Assembly: GCA_000995845.1 (NCBI GenBank)
Contig: LCEZ01000009.1
Span: forward strand, 1 to 21,554
Reading direction: 5' to 3'
DNA from: Parcubacteria group bacterium GW2011_GWD2_43_10
GTDB taxonomy: Bacteria > Patescibacteriota > Patescibacteriia > Veblenbacterales > UBA10138
DNA: 21,554 bases
Part shown: one piece after another, positions 1-5,886 of the stretch
How positions within the stretch are numbered: the stretch's first letter is position 1
Layout: the number at the start of each line of letters is the position of its first letter
Translations under genes and position numbers: made by a program
Notes under the pieces: generated by a model
The model's database searches: none
What the model saw: the letters and a program-made list of their open reading frames with translations, nothing else
Told to the model about the DNA's origin: nothing

Positions 1-88
1 GGGATTTGAAGGGCGCGAGTAGAACGCGAGCGAGCGCAGCGTTCTGTGTGTAGCGCCCCGGCTGCGAATCGGAGTGAGCAGAAATCCT
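1..88. other. Nested inverted-repeat element at window edge
   Basis: Three nested inverted repeats are visible: GGATTT (2-7) with AAATCC (82-87), GGGCGC (11-16) with GCGCCC (53-58), and AGAACGC (21-27) with GCGTTCT (39-45). A CGAGCGAGCGC-rich loop lies in the middle. The stretch would fold into one long imperfect hairpin as RNA or single-stranded DNA. It has no convincing coding potential. It could be an intergenic repeat, the end of an upstream transcription unit, or part of a cassette boundary. The upstream gene is outside the window. Confidence 0.45.
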
Positions 89-114
89 TGTCAGCCTCGG
101 GCTGGCCACCCTCT

Positions 115-197
115 CCGCCATAAATACTTTTTATCGGACGACCCACCTACCTTAGGTGGGTCTTTCCGTAGACCATCTTTGGCTCTACAATCAAAAT
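115..197 (+). repeat. Cassette module copy A: hairpin/terminator plus -10 box
   Basis: This copy matches 1392-1473 nearly base for base from CCGCCATAAATAC up to the start codon. It contains a hairpin, GACCCACCT-acctt-AGGTGGGTC followed by TTTCC, which looks like an intrinsic terminator. Next come TCTTTCCGTAGAC and a TACAAT -10 box (186-191) that ends 6 nt before the ATG at 198. It therefore seems to insulate the gene from upstream transcription and to supply its own leaderless promoter. No good -35 box is visible. The GTG at 156 lies inside the hairpin and is an unlikely start. Confidence 0.7.
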
Positions 198-608
198 ATG
201 ACAAACAACTACCTGATAGATAATTCAGCTCTGTTTGGATGGGCAAATACAAAAGACCGGTACCACAGCGTTTGCAAAAGATTTTTTGAGGAACACCAAA
301 ATGACGAGTTACTTTTCCCAATCCATTCGCTTTTTGAGTTTCAAGCATCTCGGTCGAGAAAAATAAAGGGGGGCGACTTTCAAGGACTGCCAGGCAATTA
401 TCGACTAAAAAACAAAAAATTTATCGATATAAACAGAAAATTATACGATGAATGCCAGAGACGAGGAATATTTGAAAAATTTAAGGAATTGAAGGGCGCT
501 GATCTTTTGTACGCATGCATAGCACACATAGGAAAGTATACGCTCGTAACGTGTGATTCTGACTTTGATGCATATAGAGATGACATCAGTTTAATGAAAT
601 TAAGCTAG
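198..608 (+). CDS. PIN-domain RNase (VapC-like), no visible antitoxin
   Basis: This is a 136-aa protein of usual VapC/PIN length. PIN domains are Mg-dependent RNases, often toxins. Visible features are an N-terminal YLIDNSALF (first acidic residue after a beta strand), a glutamate in HSLFEF, and a C-terminal GADLLYA followed by VTCDSDFDAY, the usual third and fourth acidic positions. I chose the ATG at 198 because a TACAAT box ends 6 nt upstream and the homologous repeat copy also stops at an ATG. The next gene starts 20 nt downstream and is probably cotranscribed. No antitoxin-like gene lies beside it, so it may be a solitary toxin, a defence effector or an RNA-processing enzyme. The fold call is solid; the role is inferred. 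Confidence 0.75.
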   Translation: MTNNYLIDNSALFGWANTKDRYHSVCKRFFEEHQNDELLFPIHSLFEFQASRSRKIKGGDFQGLPGNYRLKNKKFIDINRKLYDECQRRGIFEKFKELKGADLLYACIAHIGKYTLVTCDSDFDAYRDDISLMKLS

Positions 609-628
609 ATAACACCCCGCCAAAATAT

Positions 629-1285
629 ATGACTTTAATTCTCACTGCATTATGTAAAGATGGGATTTGTGTTTGTGCTGATAAAAGAAGCCAGACATGG
701 ACCAACGGCATATTAGAAAAAACAGAGGACAACTTAAACAAGATATATAAATTTAAAAATGCCCCTTTATTTATATTTAACCATGGGGTTAATAAGTTTA
801 ATGGTAAATCTTGGGATTGGTTCAGTTCCGAATATGAAAAAAAGAATCAATGGGTGGGTAGAGATCTAGAGTTAATATGCAGTGATTTCAAAAATTTTAT
901 AGAAAAAGACATACTACAACAACTTGAAATTAATACAAAAAGCCAACCCAATACAGAGAACGTTGCTCGCGCTGCGTTTGTGTTATGTGGTAAAAATTTT
1001 TCCAACAATAAATTTGAGTTTCATGAATTGTATTGGTCTCCTAAATTTACACATACCTCTTGGATTGACACAAGATTGATTGGCTCTGGTATTGGTTACG
1101 AGCGGTACTTAAATGATTACTTGATGGCTAATAGTGGGTCAACTACGACTGAATTCTGGGGTGCAAGCAACACGATTCTGGCAAAAGAAGAATTAAAAAA
1201 ATTATTTTTGGTTGCAGTCGATAAAAAAAGACAATCGAACGGAAATGAATTTTCTGACAATTATGACCTCGAATGCATTACTTAA
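629..1285 (+). CDS. Stand-alone proteasome-like Ntn hydrolase
   Basis: The 218-aa protein begins MTLILTALCKDG and continues to ADKR, which aligns without gaps to mature 20S proteasome beta subunits and HslV. Thr2 becomes Thr1 after methionine removal, KDG falls at mature 9-11, and the conserved Asp and Arg fall at 17 and 19. Lys38 in NKIYKF is a plausible equivalent of catalytic Lys33. Methionine aminopeptidase normally removes Met before Thr, so the nucleophile would be exposed without a propeptide. No partner ATPase (HslU, Mpa) or alpha subunit lies nearby. Neighbours are a PIN RNase 20 nt upstream and a cassette-type repeat downstream, suggesting an accessory or defence context. The start lacks a Shine-Dalgarno site. 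Fold assignment is fairly confident; activity and substrate are unknown. Confidence 0.65.
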   Translation: MTLILTALCKDGICVCADKRSQTWTNGILEKTEDNLNKIYKFKNAPLFIFNHGVNKFNGKSWDWFSSEYEKKNQWVGRDLELICSDFKNFIEKDILQQLEINTKSQPNTENVARAAFVLCGKNFSNNKFEFHELYWSPKFTHTSWIDTRLIGSGIGYERYLNDYLMANSGSTTTEFWGASNTILAKEELKKLFLVAVDKKRQSNGNEFSDNYDLECIT

Positions 1286-1300
1286 TTATATTAAATTGAA

Positions 1301-1322
1301 GGCAGACCCACGTGCCTAAAAT
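1301..1322. repeat. Half-palindrome repeat C
   Basis: This 22-bp copy matches 2002-2023 at 20 of 22 positions (shared core GACCCACGTGC-TAAAAT). It follows the proteasome-like gene by about 15 bp. The core also resembles the left arm of the module hairpins (GACCCACCTGCTTA), so it may be a degenerate or half copy of the same element. It is followed by GC-rich sequence and a small hairpin, ACACACT-gt-AGTGTGG, before copy B begins. Confidence 0.55.
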
Positions 1323-1391
1323 CCCGCCCCTCAGTGACGCTTGAAAAACCTCTCAACACACTGTAGTGTGGGGGTACTAGACCCGAGTACA

Positions 1392-1473
1392 CCGCCATAA
1401 ATACTTTTTATCGGGCGACCCACCTGCTTAGGTGGGTCTTTCCGTAGACTACATTAAAGCCTACAATTAAAAT
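1392..1473 (+). repeat. Cassette module copy B: hairpin/terminator plus -10 box
   Basis: This is the second copy of the module at 115-197. It holds the hairpin GACCCACCT-gctt-AGGTGGGTC with TTTCC after it, the conserved CCGTAGAC, and a TACAAT -10 box (1462-1467) ending 6 nt before the ATG at 1474. The two copies differ by a few substitutions and a one-base gap in the hairpin loop, and compensate elsewhere so that the -10 to ATG distance stays the same. It should drive a leaderless grpB-family transcript. Confidence 0.7.
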
Positions 1474-2007
1474 ATGAACCAACCCCAGCTACAAAAATAC
1501 AGCGAGGACTGGACATCCTTATTTAAATTTGAAGCTGAAAAAGTTAACGCAATTTTGGGAGCTACCGTAAAAGACATTCAACATATTGGTAGCACATCAA
1601 TTCCCGGAATAATCGCAAAACCTATTATCGATATTGGTGTCCTGGTTGATTCAATCGATGACATTTCATTTTTTACAGAGAAGGTTACGCCATTGGGTTA
1701 CGTTTACAAACCGGATATGTCCTCCGCCGAACGTATCTTTTTGAGGAAAGGAAATCCTGTTGCGTACCATCTTTCTATTGCTAGCCCAAAACATACTTTT
1801 TGGGAACGACAAATATTATTTAGAGATTACCTGAAGAAGCATCCCGAGTTGATAGAAGAGTACAATGATCTCAAATTAAAAAACATTAGAGTTACGCCTG
1901 AGGAGGATTTTATTGATTTGTCTAGAAGTAAAATTTACAATCAAGGAAAGGGTGACTTCGTTGTAAAAATACTTAAATTAGCAAAAGAAGAGAAATCGAC
2001 AGGCTGA
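1474..2007 (+). CDS. GrpB-family nucleotidyltransferase-like protein (UPF0157)
   Basis: The 177-aa length is normal for the GrpB/UPF0157 family, which has a nucleotidyltransferase fold. The family signature is clear: HIGSTSIPG then AKPIIDIGV at about residues 37-56. AYHLSIAS and a C-terminal region ending in a YNQGKGDFV motif follow. Members often act as small-molecule or nucleotide-transfer enzymes, but the substrate is usually unknown. The ATG at 1474 is supported by the TACAAT box 6 nt upstream. The gene sits in the cassette-like region between module copy B and half-repeat D, whose first bases contain its TGA stop. Confidence 0.85.
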   Translation: MNQPQLQKYSEDWTSLFKFEAEKVNAILGATVKDIQHIGSTSIPGIIAKPIIDIGVLVDSIDDISFFTEKVTPLGYVYKPDMSSAERIFLRKGNPVAYHLSIASPKHTFWERQILFRDYLKKHPELIEEYNDLKLKNIRVTPEEDFIDLSRSKIYNQGKGDFVVKILKLAKEEKSTG

Positions 2008-2023
2008 CCCACGTGCTTAAAAT
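2002..2023. repeat. Half-palindrome repeat D
   Basis: This is the second copy of the 22-bp sequence seen at 1301-1322 (20 of 22 identical). It overlaps the TGA stop of the GrpB-family gene and ends 2 bp before the ATG of a 57-aa ORF. Its position at the 3' end of a gene, like copy C, suggests that it marks the tail end of each cassette. Confidence 0.55.
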
Positions 2024-2025
2024 TT

Positions 2026-2199
2026 ATGGACTACAAAGAAGCGGTTGAAATTTTAATAAAGCTTTCGGGCAAGCGTTCACTTAAGCCTGCAGAAAAAGAA
2101 GCAGTTTTGACTGCTATCGGTGTTCTTAGCTGGGCTACCTTAGCGAAAAGCCGACTAAAAAGGCTAAAAATCAAACGAGACAAGCGAGGAATGATATAA
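2026..2199 (+). CDS. Small basic hypothetical protein, 57 aa
   Basis: The ORF starts MDYKEAVEIL and ends with a very basic tail (KSRLKRLKIKRDKRGMI). The middle (PAEKEAVLTAIGVLSWATLA) could form an amphipathic or weakly hydrophobic helix. It starts 18 bp after the GrpB-family stop and its TAA overlaps the TATAAT promoter of the next gene. I do not recognise it. The ORF has sensible composition and a clean start and stop, but no homology can be judged here, and it could be chance. Confidence 0.4.
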   Translation: MDYKEAVEILIKLSGKRSLKPAEKEAVLTAIGVLSWATLAKSRLKRLKIKRDKRGMI

Positions 2200-2206
2200 T
2201 TGCTGC
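2192..2206 (+). promoter_or_regulatory. Extended -10 promoter for the TauE/SafE gene
   Basis: TGATATAAT (2192-2200) is an extended -10 element with a perfect TATAAT. It ends 6 nt before the ATG at 2207, so transcription should begin at or within a base of the start codon and give a leaderless mRNA. Confidence 0.7.
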
Positions 2207-2926
2207 ATGGAAGTATTTTACATAGCCCTGCTGACTCTTATCGCCAGCACTATCGGGACCATCACCGGTTTCGGCACCTCCACCATCATGATTCCGGTGC
2301 TGGTTATGTTCCTGCCGCCGGTGGAAGCGATATTTTTGGTTGCCATCATCCACTGGTTTGGCGATATTTGGAAGGTGGCGCTGTTCCGGCAGGGGATAAA
2401 TCTTAAACTCATTCTTTGGTTTGGGCTCATCGGTCTCGCCGCCAGTTACCTTGGTGCATCCCTGTCGCTGGGAGCGGATCAGCCCACGCTACTTCGGGTG
2501 CTGGGGAGTTTTTTGGTAGTGTACGCTGTATTCCTTATGTACCAATCTAAATTCAAGATTCCGGCCAGCAATACTGCGGCTTTCTCAGGAGGGGCGCTGT
2601 CTGGGTTCTTTGCCGGCATGTTCGGTATCGGCGGTGCGGTGCGGAGCATGTTCCTGACCGCTTTTGACCTGCCCAAAGCAGTGTACCTAGCGACCGCCGG
2701 TACTATAGGATTGGCGGTTGATTCCACCCGCATCATAACTTATTTCACCGGCGGAGTGGTTCTGCCGTCCCATTTATGGTGGAGCTTACTCATTCTGATT
2801 CCGATTTCTTTTGTGGGAGCACATGTCGCCAAGCGCGTAGTGGATAGGATTCCACAAGATAAATTCAGGACCGTGGTCGCGGTATTCCTATTCGCAGTCG
2901 GGATTAAGTTTTTACTGTGGCCGTAA
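2207..2926 (+). CDS. TauE/SafE (TSUP) family membrane permease
   Basis: This is a 239-aa, strongly hydrophobic protein with about seven to eight predicted membrane segments. It has the two repeated TSUP halves: an N-terminal GTITGFGTSTIMIPVL and an internal SGFFAGMFGIGGAVRSMF at about residues 130-147. Family members export sulfite, sulfoacetate or other organosulfur anions, or take up related anions; the substrate here cannot be told. The start is set by an extended -10 box 6 nt upstream. The next promoter follows its stop at once, so it is probably monocistronic. The length is typical of compact family members. Confidence 0.88.
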   Translation: MEVFYIALLTLIASTIGTITGFGTSTIMIPVLVMFLPPVEAIFLVAIIHWFGDIWKVALFRQGINLKLILWFGLIGLAASYLGASLSLGADQPTLLRVLGSFLVVYAVFLMYQSKFKIPASNTAAFSGGALSGFFAGMFGIGGAVRSMFLTAFDLPKAVYLATAGTIGLAVDSTRIITYFTGGVVLPSHLWWSLLILIPISFVGAHVAKRVVDRIPQDKFRTVVAVFLFAVGIKFLLWP

Positions 2927-2942
2927 TGGTATCAGATTAGAG

Positions 2943-2954
2943 TATACTGCTAAT
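2943..2954 (+). promoter_or_regulatory. -10 box for the small ORF/amidase unit
   Basis: TATACT (2943-2948) ends 6 nt before the ATG at 2955, the same geometry as at 2207, 198 and 1474. This supports a leaderless transcript beginning with the 27-aa ORF. Confidence 0.55.
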
Positions 2955-3038
2955 ATGAATTCAATTATCAAGAAACCCAAGACGCCTGGACCAAAACGTT
3001 GCTGTTCTTGGAGAAAAATCTTCAGTAGAGCGAAATGA
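2955..3038 (+). CDS. 27-aa basic leader ORF, coupled to the amidase gene
   Basis: The ORF reads MNSIIKKPKTPGPKRCCSW and ends RKIFSRAK. It is highly basic with a CC pair. Its TGA (3036-3038) overlaps the amidase ATG (3035-3037) as ATGA, the classic arrangement for translational coupling. It has the leaderless -10 spacing while the amidase lacks both a Shine-Dalgarno site and a promoter, so ribosomes reaching the amidase probably first translate this ORF. It may be a leader peptide or a tiny functional protein. I do not recognise it. Confidence 0.5.
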   Translation: MNSIIKKPKTPGPKRCCSWRKIFSRAK

Positions 3039-3811
3039 AACCTGCTTATTATTTGCTGACGGCAATATTTTTAGTCACTGCCTTGGTAGCGGTTTGGACA
3101 GTAACCGCGGCTAATAGCCCTTATCGCTTTACCGAATATGAAGCGGGTTTTGATGAAGCTGAATCGATACCAGAGACGAATATTAGTTTAGAGCCGGAAC
3201 TTTTAGCCATCCAAGATTGGCAGCGGCCCGAAGGGCCGCTGAGAGTGGGCTTGCAGGTGGGGCATTGGAAAAATGAGGAAGTGCCGGAAGAATTAGAAGG
3301 TTTAAAGAAAAATGCTGGTGGAGCACAAGGCGGCGGAAAGTATGAGTGGGAAGTGATGCTAAATATTGCAACCTTAGCGGCTGAGCAATTGGCTCAATAT
3401 GGTATTGAAGTTGATGTTCTACCGACCACCGTGCCGCCTAATTATTATGCTGATGCTTTTGTGGCCCTTCATGCCGACGGTAATTTGGATCAATATGTTT
3501 CCGGTTTTAAAATAGCTCACCCGCGGCGTGATTACTCTGGGCTTTCAGCCGAATTGGAAGCAATAATGTACGAGCAGTACGAAGCCGCCACCGGTTTCCG
3601 GCGCGATTCCAATGTCACCAGGCGCATGCGCGGCTATTATGCTTTTAACTGGCGCCGGTATGACCACGCCATTCACCCAATGACGCCAGCCATTATTTTG
3701 GAAACAGGGTTTTTAACCAGTCCAGCTGACAGGAAAATATTAATAAATAATCCCCAAGTAGCCGTTGAGGGTATTGTGCAGGCGGTCTTAGAATTTCTTA
3801 AGGTTGATTAG
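3035..3811 (+). CDS. N-acetylmuramoyl-L-alanine amidase (Amidase_3), secreted or anchored
   Basis: This is a 258-aa zinc amidase that would cut the bond between MurNAc and the stem peptide of peptidoglycan. An N-terminal hydrophobic segment (about 4-26) should be a signal anchor or signal peptide. After a short linker the catalytic domain starts near residue 68. Likely zinc ligands and catalytic residues are His77 (LQVGHW), Glu104 or Glu106 (KYEWEV), His146 (VALHADG) and Glu223 (ILETGFLTS). An insertion around 84-102 is rich in Glu, Lys and Gly. The ATG overlaps the stop of a 27-aa ORF, suggesting coupled translation. Probable role: septum splitting or wall turnover. Confidence 0.88.
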   Translation: MKPAYYLLTAIFLVTALVAVWTVTAANSPYRFTEYEAGFDEAESIPETNISLEPELLAIQDWQRPEGPLRVGLQVGHWKNEEVPEELEGLKKNAGGAQGGGKYEWEVMLNIATLAAEQLAQYGIEVDVLPTTVPPNYYADAFVALHADGNLDQYVSGFKIAHPRRDYSGLSAELEAIMYEQYEAATGFRRDSNVTRRMRGYYAFNWRRYDHAIHPMTPAIILETGFLTSPADRKILINNPQVAVEGIVQAVLEFLKVD

Positions 3812-3835
3812 TTGGCCATTTATCTGATTTATTGA

Positions 3836-3851
3836 TAAAATAGGTTACAGT
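3836..3851 (+). promoter_or_regulatory. Possible promoter for the EamA gene
   Basis: TAAAAT (3836-3841) lies 10 nt before the ATG at 3852, and a TTGGCC 18 bp upstream could be a weak -35. The spacing is longer than the 6 nt seen at other starts, so a very short leader or a different start point is possible. This is a tentative call. Confidence 0.35.
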
Positions 3852-4772
3852 ATGTCTGTAAAAATTTCATCCGCTGTAAGCTTGGCATTGTCAGCGGCGG
3901 TCATTTCCGGCCTAGCGAATTTTTTTAATAAAGTGGGGATAACAGTGGTGTCGGATGCGGTGCTCTATACTTTTATTAAGAATGGCTTAGTGGCCATAAT
4001 ATTTTTGGCTATTTTAGTGTTAAGCACTCGTTGGCGAGAAATCAAACAACTAAATAAAGGCGACTGGGTTAAGCTTATGGCCATTGGTGCAATTGGTGGC
4101 AGCCTGCCTTTTATTTTATTTTTTACCGGCCTCGCCATGACTTCGGCGGTGAGCGCCAGCCTTATCCATAAAACTTTATTTATCTGGGTGGCCTTGTTAG
4201 CCATGCCGTTTTTAGGTGAGCGCCTAGGCAAAATTCAGTGGGCGGCCTTGGGATTATTGCTATTTGGTAATTTTTTCTTAGGTTCCTGGCAGCAGCTGAC
4301 TTTAGGTAAAGGTGAATTATTAATCTTAGCTGCTACTTTGCTGTGGGCTGTGGAGAATATTATTGCCAAGCGAGCTCTGCAAAATATTTCCAGCTTGTTA
4401 GTAGCCTCAGCTCGTATGGTATTGGGTTCGGCATTGATTTTGCTGGTGGTGTTAGTGCAGGGCAAGGCAGGGTTAATTAGTAATTTATCTTATGAACAAT
4501 GGAGTTGGGCAATTTTAGCAGCTGGGCTGTTGTTTGGTTATGTAATTTGTTGGTATTCGGCTCTTAAATCCGCCCCAGCTTCAATTGTCGCTAGTTTACT
4601 AGTACCAGCCTCACTAGTGACCAGCTTGTTATCATTGATTTTCTTGGATAAATCTTTAACAGGCGCAGAAATAATTAGTTCTATTTTAGTTATTTTAGCT
4701 ATTGGAATTATTATTTGGTCAGGGCGTAAATTTTCTCGTTCAGCTAGCTATGCCGAAGCTGGCAACAACTAA
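3852..4772 (+). CDS. EamA/DMT-family transporter
   Basis: This 306-aa protein has about ten predicted membrane helices in two EamA halves (roughly residues 8-140 and 150-293), the usual layout of the drug/metabolite transporter superfamily. SAVSASLIHKTLFIWVALLA and a second-half counterpart, KSAPASIVASLLVPASLVTS, are typical of the fourth and ninth helices. Members move amino acids, nucleobases or metabolites; the substrate is not predictable. Its 3' end overlaps the next gene's ATG (4750) by 23 bp, so it may be cotranscribed with the hydrogenase-linked genes. Whether that reflects function or packing is unclear. Confidence 0.87.
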   Translation: MSVKISSAVSLALSAAVISGLANFFNKVGITVVSDAVLYTFIKNGLVAIIFLAILVLSTRWREIKQLNKGDWVKLMAIGAIGGSLPFILFFTGLAMTSAVSASLIHKTLFIWVALLAMPFLGERLGKIQWAALGLLLFGNFFLGSWQQLTLGKGELLILAATLLWAVENIIAKRALQNISSLLVASARMVLGSALILLVVLVQGKAGLISNLSYEQWSWAILAAGLLFGYVICWYSALKSAPASIVASLLVPASLVTSLLSLIFLDKSLTGAEIISSILVILAIGIIIWSGRKFSRSASYAEAGNN

Positions 4773-5502
4773 AGTTGATGGGGTAGCACGCTGTGCCCGT
4801 TATGCTTTTGGCCATAATCGCCTGCATTTGTGCGGACCAGATGCTAACAGCGAAGTTTTGGCCTACTTGAAAGCTGGAGTAACAGACCCGGGGCTGGAAT
4901 CGTTATTGAGAAAATTTGGCACGCTTTACCCGTACTTGTTGCATATTGCGCGCGCCAATAATATAGCTGACCCGTTTGACGCGCGGGTGGTGGAGGCTTA
5001 TTGGATCGGCAACGAATTATTGGAAACAATTCCGTTACAGGTTTTTTATCGGCACTTGGTAGATAGTTTAAGGCTTAAGGCTAGGGGGCCGAAGATGCAA
5101 TTCAATACATTGGAAGCCAAGTTACCGCGAGGTGCCCGCATGCACCACTCGTTTCATGTGCTAAATGTTTATGAGCGCACTGGCCATGACCAAAGTTTGC
5201 ACACCCTGGAGAGTATAGATGCTTGCCGCGTGAGCTGGGGTAGAATAGATAAAATTGAGGGGGGTAAAATAATTGTTTGGCGCCAACCGCTAAAACTTGA
5301 AGCGGGCAAGCTTAGTTTAGGCGAGGAAGAATTATTTACAGTAACTAGACGCCTGGAAGATGATTTTATGGAGGGGCCGAAAGTAGGGGATATTATTACC
5401 ATGCATTGGCAGGTGCCTTGTGAAGTAGTTACCCAAAATAATGTCCGTTGGCTGGAAAAATACACCCGGCAGCACCTTGCCTTAGCCAACCAAACACTCT
5501 AA
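4750..5502 (+). CDS. Hydrogenase-locus hypothetical protein (possibly DUF6390)
   Basis: This is a 250-aa soluble protein with no membrane segment. Earlier in-frame starts are non-ATG and lie deep in the transporter gene, so I take the ATG at 4750. Visible motifs are CARYAFGHNRLHLCGP near the N-terminus (two Cys, one His), a helical middle (LYPYLLHIARANNIADPFDA), MHHSFHVLNVYERTG at about 130-145, and a C-terminal beta-rich part ending WLEKYTRQHLALANQT. It lies 6 bp before the hydrogenase maturation protease, so a role in hydrogenase assembly, nickel handling or electron transfer is likely but unproven. I believe it fits DUF6390, which I recall as hydrogenase-associated; this is from memory and needs a profile search. 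Confidence 0.6.
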   Translation: MPKLATTKVDGVARCARYAFGHNRLHLCGPDANSEVLAYLKAGVTDPGLESLLRKFGTLYPYLLHIARANNIADPFDARVVEAYWIGNELLETIPLQVFYRHLVDSLRLKARGPKMQFNTLEAKLPRGARMHHSFHVLNVYERTGHDQSLHTLESIDACRVSWGRIDKIEGGKIIVWRQPLKLEAGKLSLGEEELFTVTRRLEDDFMEGPKVGDIITMHWQVPCEVVTQNNVRWLEKYTRQHLALANQTL

Positions 5503-5508
5503 ATAAAT

Positions 5509-5886
5509 ATGGAAGTTTGGATATTTGGTAACCCAGATTTACCGCAAGATTCCTTGCCGGTGCGTTTACGACCGCAGTTAGCTAGTGAATTCCCTGAAGT
5601 GAACTTTATATTACAAGATCCACTGGAAGACTGGCCAGACAAAGATAAGCTAATAATTATTGATACGGTGGTTGGGCTTAATAAAGTTCAGGTCTTCACT
5701 TCGCTTGCTGATTTTGCCAATACACCTTTAGTAACCATGCATGATTTTGATTTAAAAAATGAGCTAGCTTTTCGCGCTAAGCTCGGTAAATTACCGCCGT
5801 TTGTGATTATTGGCGTGCCGGAGAATATCAATGAGACCGAAGCTATTAATCAAATTAAGCCGATACTTTTGCAATATTTAACTTAA
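5509..5886 (+). CDS. Hydrogenase maturation protease (HyaD/HybD family)
   Basis: This 125-aa protein is somewhat shorter than HybD-type proteases (about 150-165 aa). It would remove the C-terminal tail of the NiFe large subunit after nickel insertion. The N-terminal FGNPDLPQDSLP matches the family GN-x-DD motif, with Asp14 near the expected metal-binding position. IIIDTVVG supplies Asp52 and TMHDFDL supplies His78, plausible equivalents of the nickel-binding Asp62 and His93 of HybD. It follows the hypothetical protein by 6 bp. Its 3' end overlaps the large-subunit 3' end on the other strand by 32 bp. The large subunit here keeps a cleavable tail, so the pair is consistent. Confidence 0.8.
   Translation: MEVWIFGNPDLPQDSLPVRLRPQLASEFPEVNFILQDPLEDWPDKDKLIIIDTVVGLNKVQVFTSLADFANTPLVTMHDFDLKNELAFRAKLGKLPPFVIIGVPENINETEAINQIKPILLQYLT

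Noticed and set aside
156..197. GTG start at 156 extending the PIN gene by 14 residues
   Set aside because: The extension runs through the hairpin and the TACAAT promoter that are duplicated upstream of the GrpB-family gene, where they are clearly non-coding.
115..1473. CRISPR array from the repeated palindromes
   Set aside because: There are only two long copies, more than 1 kb apart, with genes between them and no spacers of uniform size.
115..2023. Integron cassette array with attC sites
   Set aside because: Cassette-like order and palindromes are present, but no GTTRRRY/RYYYAAC core pair or integrase is seen.
4702..4749. Upstream non-ATG start for the hydrogenase-locus protein
   Set aside because: It would lie on an ATT codon deep in the EamA gene; the ATG at 4750 is the more natural start.
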